Origin: Streptomyces sp. NBC_01231
GTDB taxonomy: Bacteria > Actinomycetota > Actinomycetes > Streptomycetales > Streptomycetaceae
DNA length: 64,000 bases
Direction of reading: 5' to 3'
Assembly (NCBI GenBank): GCA_035999765.1
Contig: CP108521.1
Coordinates: 9,486,001 to 9,550,000 of the forward strand
The notes beneath the pieces are model-generated. The model searched no databases and had not been told where the DNA came from. It saw nothing but the letters and a program-made list of their open reading frames with translations. Of the stretch, positions 59,163-64,000 are shown one piece after another. A program made the translations under genes and the position numbers. How positions within the stretch are numbered: position 1 is the stretch's first letter; the number at the start of each line of letters is the position of its first letter.

Positions 59163-61781
59163 GTGACAACCGAAGACCCCGCTGCCACTGTTTCTGATCG
59201 GCTCCCCGGCATCTCTGATCGGATCGTCATCGTTCCCGACCGGCTCACCGTCGACCTCGGAGCCGAGACGGGCCCCTTCCACGGGGGCGCAAGCGGCACG
59301 CTCTACGGCCTGTACGGCGACGGAGTGCCCAGTCGCGAGGTCGTCGAGGGCATGTACGTCCGCACGGTCACGACCAAGGCCCAGGACGGCATCCAGCATC
59401 CGGGTGCCGACGCGCTGGAGATCCTCCCGTCCTTCGTCGCGGCGGGCGGCCAGGACGTGTACGTCTACCTGCCCGACCACTACCGGGGCTTCCCCTACGA
59501 GTGGCCCGGCGCCACCGGCGAGGAGCGGCTGGCCGGATTCCTGGAGGTCGTGCGCCGCCAGGTCGAACACGTCCTGACCCTGGGCGCGTACCGGTCCCAT
59601 GTCGTGTACGTGCCGTTCAACGAGCCCGAGGGCAACATGTTCGGCGAGGGGGAGTGGAGCTACGACCGGACCTCCTGGCGCACCGACCCGCGGCACTACT
59701 TCGCGGCCTGGCAGCAGGCGTACCACCTCATCAAGACCCTCGACCCCCGGGCGCGGATCGCCGGACCCAACACCTGCGTCCTGTACCCCGAGGTCAGGGA
59801 CTTCCTGGAGTTCGCCAAGGCCCAGGACGTGCTGCCCGACGTGATCACCTGGCACGAGCTGTCCTCGCCGGCCGAGGTCCGCACGAACGTGGCCAAGTAC
59901 CGCGAGATGGAAAGGGAGTTGGGCATCGGCCCGCTGCCGGTCAACCTCAACGAGTACGCGCACAACTACCACGTCTCCGTCCCCGGCCAGATGGTGCAGT
60001 GGATCTCCGCGATCGAGGAGTCGAAGGTCGACGCCGACCTGGCGTACTGGAACATCGCGGGCAACCTCAACGACTCGGCCGTCGAGGCGGGCAAGGGCAA
60101 CGGCCAGTGGTGGCTGTTCAACGCCTACGGGCAGCTGACCGGCAACACGGTCCGGGTCACCGCCCCGCATCCCAACGTGCAGTACACGCTGCAGGGCCTG
60201 GCCGCCCTGGACCGGGACAAACGGCAGGCCCGGGTGCTGTTCGGGGGCGCGGCCGGCGCGGCCGACATCGTCTTCGAGGGCGTCGACCCCGGCCTCTTCG
60301 GGACGGCCGTGCACCTGCGGCTCCAGGAGATACCGTGGACGGGCCAAGTGGGCGTCTGCGCCCAGCCGTCACTGCTGCGGGACGAGGAACTGCCCGTCGT
60401 GGACGGCCGGGTGACCCTGCCGGTGTCCGAACTCGACGCGATGTCCGCCTACCAGGTCATCCTGGCGCCCGGCGGCTACGGAGCCCCGATCGCGCTGCCC
60501 CAGGAGGGCCGACGGCGGACGTACGAGGCCGAGGACGCCACGTACACGGGCGGCGGCTACTCCCGGAACGGGCCCGAAGGGTCCCCGGACGACGTCGACC
60601 GGTTCGCCACCTCCGGCGGATATCACGTGGGCGGCCTGCGCACGGGATCCGACGGCGTGCTCGCCTTCGACATCGAGGTCCCGCGCGAGGGCACCTACGA
60701 ACTCCGGGTGTTCGCCAACTCCTACAACCAGGCCGAGCTGGTGCGCGAGCACGGGCCCACCAACGTCTTCCTTCGCGTGGACGGCGAGAACCCGCGCGAG
60801 CTGCTGCTGCCGCTCGGCTACAAGTGGGCGGTGTGGGGGCACACCGACACCCGCGTCGAGCTGACCGCGGGCAGCCACCGCGTCACCCTCGCGGCGCGGG
60901 ACCCCGAACTCGGCGCCACCAAGGGGGACGCCGTCGTCGACAGGCTGGACCTCGTACGGTGCGACGACGACACCACCGCGCTGTACGAGGCCGAGTACGC
61001 CGCACTCGGCGGCGGGACGGCCGTCAGCTACGCGCACCGCGGAGCCTCGGGGCCGGGAGCCGCCGTGCTCCCCAGGGGCGGCACCGTCACCTTCTGGGTG
61101 CACGCGGACGACGACGGCGAGGCGAGCGTCACCGTCGACGTGCTCGGCCCCGGTCAGGGCCTGCTGAGCGTCAACGGCGAGGACGTCGGACGCGTCGAGC
61201 GGGGAGCCGTGCCGCTCTTCCTCACCGGGGGCGTCAACAAGCTCACGGTCACCGGGAGTTCGGAGCGCATGGTCGTGGACCGGCTGCGCGTCGGCCCGTC
61301 GCGCGGACTGCTGCCCAGCGCCGTGTACCCGGCCGAGGAGGGCCTCCTGACCGGCACGGCGAAGGTGACCGGTCACTCGTACGCCACCGGCAGCAAGGCG
61401 GTCGACGGGGTCGGCGGCGGCCCCGGCAACGCCCTCACGCTCACCGTGTCGGCCGAGCGGGCCGGACGCCACGCACTGACCCTCCGCTACGCCAACGGCG
61501 AGCAGGCGCCCGCCACCCACTACAACCCGGACCCGGTCTGCCGCCACGCGGACGTCCGTGTCAACGGGGCCGACCCGCACCGGGTCCTGTTCCCCACCAC
61601 CTTCCACTTCAACAACTTCTGGAACCTCTCGGTCCCCGTCACCCTGGAGCCGGGCGCCAACACGATCACCCTCACCGCCGACGAACTCCCGGACTTCGAC
61701 GGCGCGACACGCAACCCGCACGGCCAGCGCTCCGCCCACGCCCCCGTCATCGACCGGGTGACGGTGACGCGATTGTTCTGA
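59163..61781 (+). CDS. cytosolic-looking clan GH-A glycosidase with C-terminal carbohydrate-binding-like domains
   Basis: 872 residues without any signal peptide. Residues about 30-330 look like a (beta/alpha)8 glycosidase of clan GH-A: YVPFNEPEGNMFGEG supplies the acid/base Glu after Asn, and PLPVNLNEYAHNYHVS a candidate nucleophile Glu. GH39-like enzymes are the closest type I recall. A small beta domain follows. Then two or three modules resemble CBM35/CBM6 (RRTYEAEDATYTGGGYSRNG, FDIEVPREGTYELRVFANSY; YEAEYAALGGGTAVSYAHRG; YATGSKAVDGVGG, HALTLRYANGE). The substrate is unknown. GTG at 59163 after GAAGGATGATG. The absence of export despite binding modules is odd. Confidence 0.78.
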   Translation: MTTEDPAATVSDRLPGISDRIVIVPDRLTVDLGAETGPFHGGASGTLYGLYGDGVPSREVVEGMYVRTVTTKAQDGIQHPGADALEILPSFVAAGGQDVYVYLPDHYRGFPYEWPGATGEERLAGFLEVVRRQVEHVLTLGAYRSHVVYVPFNEPEGNMFGEGEWSYDRTSWRTDPRHYFAAWQQAYHLIKTLDPRARIAGPNTCVLYPEVRDFLEFAKAQDVLPDVITWHELSSPAEVRTNVAKYREMERELGIGPLPVNLNEYAHNYHVSVPGQMVQWISAIEESKVDADLAYWNIAGNLNDSAVEAGKGNGQWWLFNAYGQLTGNTVRVTAPHPNVQYTLQGLAALDRDKRQARVLFGGAAGAADIVFEGVDPGLFGTAVHLRLQEIPWTGQVGVCAQPSLLRDEELPVVDGRVTLPVSELDAMSAYQVILAPGGYGAPIALPQEGRRRTYEAEDATYTGGGYSRNGPEGSPDDVDRFATSGGYHVGGLRTGSDGVLAFDIEVPREGTYELRVFANSYNQAELVREHGPTNVFLRVDGENPRELLLPLGYKWAVWGHTDTRVELTAGSHRVTLAARDPELGATKGDAVVDRLDLVRCDDDTTALYEAEYAALGGGTAVSYAHRGASGPGAAVLPRGGTVTFWVHADDDGEASVTVDVLGPGQGLLSVNGEDVGRVERGAVPLFLTGGVNKLTVTGSSERMVVDRLRVGPSRGLLPSAVYPAEEGLLTGTAKVTGHSYATGSKAVDGVGGGPGNALTLTVSAERAGRHALTLRYANGEQAPATHYNPDPVCRHADVRVNGADPHRVLFPTTFHFNNFWNLSVPVTLEPGANTITLTADELPDFDGATRNPHGQRSAHAPVIDRVTVTRLF

Positions 61782-61830
61782 CGCCCGGGTCCGGACACGC
61801 CGCCCCGGCGGACCTCGGCGGCCAGCGGCC

Positions 61831-62595
61831 TCAGTCCTCGTCCGGCGAGCGGTACACCCCGAACATGGCGCCCTGCGGGTCCCGCAGCACCGCGATGCGA
61901 CGGCCCCCCTGGAGGGAGGTGGGTTCCATGAGGGCGGTGCCGCCCGCCGAGGTCGTGGTACTCGAGGCGGTGTCCACGTCGGCGACCGCGAAGTACGGCA
62001 GCCAGTGCGGTGGCACCTCGGGCGGGAACTTGTCGTCCATCGTCACCATGCCGCCGAAGTCCGCGCCGTCGAGGCCCCACTGCGTGTAGTGCTCCGAGGC
62101 GTTGACGCTCCAGCCGAAGACCGACGGGTAGAAGGCCCGGGCCTGCTCGGGGGCCCGGGTCAGCAGCTCCACCCAGCCCAGTGAACCGGGCGCGTTGAAC
62201 AGCCCGGCGCCCGGGAAGGAACGGGCCTGCCACAGCTGGAAGGCCGCTCCGGTCGGATCGACGGACACCGCGAAACGGCCCACGTCGAACACGTCCATCG
62301 GGCCGACCAGAACGGTGCCGCCCGCCTCCGTGATCTCCCGGGCGGTGGCGTCGGCGTCCCGCACGGCGAATGACACGTTCCACGCGACGGGCTGCGACTC
62401 CTGGTACAGCGGGGCCAGCGCGGCGACCGCGGCGTCGCCGAGGTGCGCGATCGTGTAGCCGCCCGCCTCCTGGCGTGAGTCGGTCTCGGGGCGCCAGCCG
62501 AACAGCTCCGTGTAGAAGCGCTTCGCCGCCTCCAAGTCGTTGGTCCCCAGTTCGGTCCAGCAGGGACCGCCGGTCACCGGCTTGTCGAGCTTCAT
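61831..62595 (-). CDS. VOC family protein with two glyoxalase-like domains
   Basis: 254 residues, two tandem VOC domains: GPCWTELGTNDLEAAKRFYT to VSVDPTGAAFQLWQ, and GWVELLTRAPEQARAFYPSV to LRDPQGAMFGVYR. The pattern is that of actinobacterial proteins formerly called hydroxylases or glyoxalases; the metal ligands (His/Glu) are incomplete, so it may be a binding protein rather than an enzyme. It is convergent with the glycosidase gene and 46 bp from the next VOC gene on the same strand, perhaps one transcript. Confidence 0.88.
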   Translation of the reverse strand: MKLDKPVTGGPCWTELGTNDLEAAKRFYTELFGWRPETDSRQEAGGYTIAHLGDAAVAALAPLYQESQPVAWNVSFAVRDADATAREITEAGGTVLVGPMDVFDVGRFAVSVDPTGAAFQLWQARSFPGAGLFNAPGSLGWVELLTRAPEQARAFYPSVFGWSVNASEHYTQWGLDGADFGGMVTMDDKFPPEVPPHWLPYFAVADVDTASSTTTSAGGTALMEPTSLQGGRRIAVLRDPQGAMFGVYRSPDED

Positions 62596-62641
62596 GGCGT
62601 TCCTTCCGAGTGCCTCGAGACCGTGTGGGCGAAGCCCCCTC

Positions 62642-63088
62642 TCAGCACGCTATGCCCCGGTCCGTGTCCCGGCCATCCGGCTGTGAACCGGCGACTCGGA
62701 TACCGGGCCGGTACCGCAGCGGATGGTCCGCCGGCACCTCCACCAGCACGATCCGCGTCCCGTCCGGATCCGCGATCCACATCTCGACCAGTCCCCACGG
62801 CTCCGTCACCGGGGGCCGCACGATCTCGACGCCCTTGCCCCGCAGCTCCTCGTGAGCCGCGGCCACGTCCGCGACCTGGAGCCACAACCGCACCGCCGGC
62901 GACGGCGGCACCTCCGACCGCCCGGACACCTCCAGGAACCCGCCGCCGAGGAAGTAGACGGTGCCGCGCTCCGGCCCTTCCCCGAACTCGCGGTAGACGG
63001 CGAGCCCCAACTGCTCGCCGTAGAAGACACGGGACCGTTCCGGTTCAGTGGGCCGCAGCAACGTCCGGCCGCTCAGTACGTGCACCAT
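62642..63088 (-). CDS. single-domain VOC family protein
   Basis: 148 residues: HVLSGRTLLRPTEPERSRVF, YGEQLGLAVYREFG, then VRLWLQVADVAAAHEELRGK and WIADPDGTRIVLVEVP. This matches glyoxalase/bleomycin-resistance-type proteins with a possible Glu metal ligand near the end. It lies upstream of the two-domain VOC gene on the same strand, so the two may function together in resistance or small-molecule modification. The start at 63088 is divergent from the GNAT gene. Confidence 0.88.
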   Translation of the reverse strand: MVHVLSGRTLLRPTEPERSRVFYGEQLGLAVYREFGEGPERGTVYFLGGGFLEVSGRSEVPPSPAVRLWLQVADVAAAHEELRGKGVEIVRPPVTEPWGLVEMWIADPDGTRIVLVEVPADHPLRYRPGIRVAGSQPDGRDTDRGIAC

Positions 63089-63175
63089 GCACCAAGAGCG
63101 TAGTGGTGCCGCCCCGCGGCGTTACCCTCATCGATGCCCGTGCCGTGCCCCGCCGAAGAACCGGAGATCCGAGCC

Positions 63176-63715
63176 ATGGAGACCGCCGCCACCCGACTGA
63201 GCTTTCGTGACGCCACCGACGCCGACGTGGACGTCCTGGTCGCGCTGATCGAGTCGGCGTATCGCGGGGACTCCAGCCGTACCGGCTGGACCACCGAGGC
63301 GGACATCCTCGAAGGGCAGCGGACCGACCCGCAGGGCGTGCTGGACGTCATCAAGGCGGCCGACAGCCGGCTGCTCACAGTCGAGCGCGAGGGCCGGATC
63401 GTCGCCTGCTGCCAGCTCGAACACCGCGGCGACCACGCCTACTTCGGGATGTTCGCGGTCAGCCCGGCCGTGCAGGGCGGCGGCCTCGGCAAGGTGATCA
63501 TCACGGAGGCGGAGCGACAGGCCCGCGAGACCTGGGGCGCCACCGAGATGCACATGACCGTGATCTCCGTACGCGAAGACCTCGTCGCCTGGTACGAGCG
63601 CCGCGGCTACCGCCGTACGGGAAGGATGACCCCCTTCCCGTACGGCGACGAGCGTTTCGGCATTCCGCAGCGCGACGACCTGGAGTTCGAGCTGCTGGTC
63701 AAGGAGCTCGCGTGA
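63176..63715 (+). CDS. GNAT family N-acetyltransferase
   Basis: 179 residues. The GNAT fold includes the acetyl-CoA loop AVSPAVQGGGLGKVIITEAE (Q-x-x-G-x-G/A pattern) and the C-terminal WYERRGYRRTGRM strand-helix-strand. FRDATDADVDVLVALIESAY opens the domain. The acceptor substrate is unknown. The ATG at 63176 is nine bases after GGAG. Confidence 0.88.
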   Translation: METAATRLSFRDATDADVDVLVALIESAYRGDSSRTGWTTEADILEGQRTDPQGVLDVIKAADSRLLTVEREGRIVACCQLEHRGDHAYFGMFAVSPAVQGGGLGKVIITEAERQARETWGATEMHMTVISVREDLVAWYERRGYRRTGRMTPFPYGDERFGIPQRDDLEFELLVKELA

Positions 63716-63738
63716 TCCTTACGGCGGTCGCCTGACCG

Positions 63739-64000
63739 TCACGCCGTGAAGCGGCCGGTGCGCCTGATCTCCGGATAGTCGGTGGTCGCGCCGTCCAGCT
63801 CCAGGGCCCGCACCAGCCGCAGCTGTTCCTGTGTGTTCACCACCCAGCCGATGATCCTCAGGTCCGCCTTGCGCGCGGCCTCCACGGTTTCGAGGGTGAG
63901 GCGGCGGATGTTGAGGCAGACGGTCGCGGCACCGGCCTCGACAGCGCGCTCCACGATGTCGGTGCCGTAGCGGCTGCCGATCAGCGCGGTGCGTACCCCG
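63739..64000 (-). CDS. glycerophosphodiester phosphodiesterase family protein, 3' part only
   Basis: The last 86 codons of a gene that begins outside the window: ALIGSRYGTDIVERAVEAGA, then TVCLNIRRLTLETVEAARKA, IIGWVVNTQEQLRLVRALEL and DGATTDYPEI. The closing W-V-V-N-T and D-G-x-x-T-D-Y-P-E-I are the C-terminal barrel strands of GDPD enzymes, which cleave deacylated phospholipids to glycerol-3-phosphate. The catalytic His and Glu residues lie upstream, outside the window. Confidence 0.85.
   Translation of the reverse strand, partial: GVRTALIGSRYGTDIVERAVEAGAATVCLNIRRLTLETVEAARKADLRIIGWVVNTQEQLRLVRALELDGATTDYPEIRRTGRFTA

Noticed and set aside
1..64000. tRNA, rRNA, insertion sequence or prophage genes
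   Set aside because: No cloverleaf, rRNA sequence, transposase, integrase or phage structural motif was recognised on either strand.

Overview
The base composition (very high G+C), the third-position G/C bias, the frequent GTG starts and the gene families (SARP/NB-ARC regulator, ECF41 sigma factor, DUF5997, DUF6214, Tat- and Sec-exported glycosidases with CBM2 or LamG modules, CebR-type operator) all point to a Streptomyces or very close relative. The window looks like chromosomal accessory or arm-proximal sequence: catabolic operons, secreted plant-polysaccharide enzymes, many one-gene regulators beside their targets, and several gene relics. I saw no rRNA, tRNA, CRISPR array, insertion sequence or replication origin.

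Layout. 1-5.4 kb (minus strand): a truncated NlpC/P60-like secreted protein whose catalytic Cys is replaced by Ala, an extended SDR, a small DUF7336-like protein and a hexapeptide-transferase/helical-domain fusion. 5.5-10.5 kb: a large SARP-type regulator convergent with a DrrAB-type exporter; the drrA promoter carries three heptamers at exact 11-bp spacing, the arrangement SARPs bind. 10.6-13.5 kb: an FAD oxidoreductase, a DoxX protein and an ECF41 sigma factor, with two matches to the ECF41 promoter consensus inside the locus. 13.5-18.9 kb: a five-gene minus-strand operon coupling an ABC sugar importer to 5-dehydro-4-deoxyglucarate dehydratase and glucarate dehydratase. 19.2-21.7 kb: a fructosamine-kinase-like gene, a block of degenerate 47-bp repeats, and a divergent pair made of DUF5997 and a LysR effector domain without a helix-turn-helix. 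22-32.4 kb: an exported GH127 with a LamG insertion, HAD, Lrp/AsnC, FUSC, lactonase, CbiX-like and N-acetylglucosamine-kinase-like genes, then uracil-DNA glycosylase beside a relic of a second copy.

32.4-41.2 kb: a deletion scar joining the remains of an ABC permease and a TetR regulator, a SnoaL-like protein, a BNR-repeat protein, an Rv1733c-like membrane protein, a HEAT-repeat protein, and an AidB-like acyl-CoA dehydrogenase divergent from a PaaX-family regulator across a 38-bp dyad. 41.2-45.2 kb is a plant-cell-wall locus: PL3 pectate lyase with a probable PL1 remnant upstream, and on the other strand GH62 arabinofuranosidase and CE1 esterase-CBM2, with a CebR-like box. 45.2-64 kb: Old Yellow Enzyme/ArsR divergent pair with twin operators, NCS2 permease, FprA-type ferredoxin reductase, DUF6214, DUF305 lipoprotein/LVIVD protein, TetR, HAD, PAP2, M56 peptidase, DUF5134, FUSC-MarR operon, a cytosolic-looking clan GH-A enzyme with C-terminal carbohydrate-binding-like domains, two VOC proteins, a GNAT, and the end of a glycerophosphodiesterase.

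The recurring theme is local control: at least eight regulator genes sit next to their probable targets, and dyads or direct repeats are visible in the intervening promoters. The least described item is the DUF5997/LysR-effector-domain pair, which could be a regulator split over two divergent genes.
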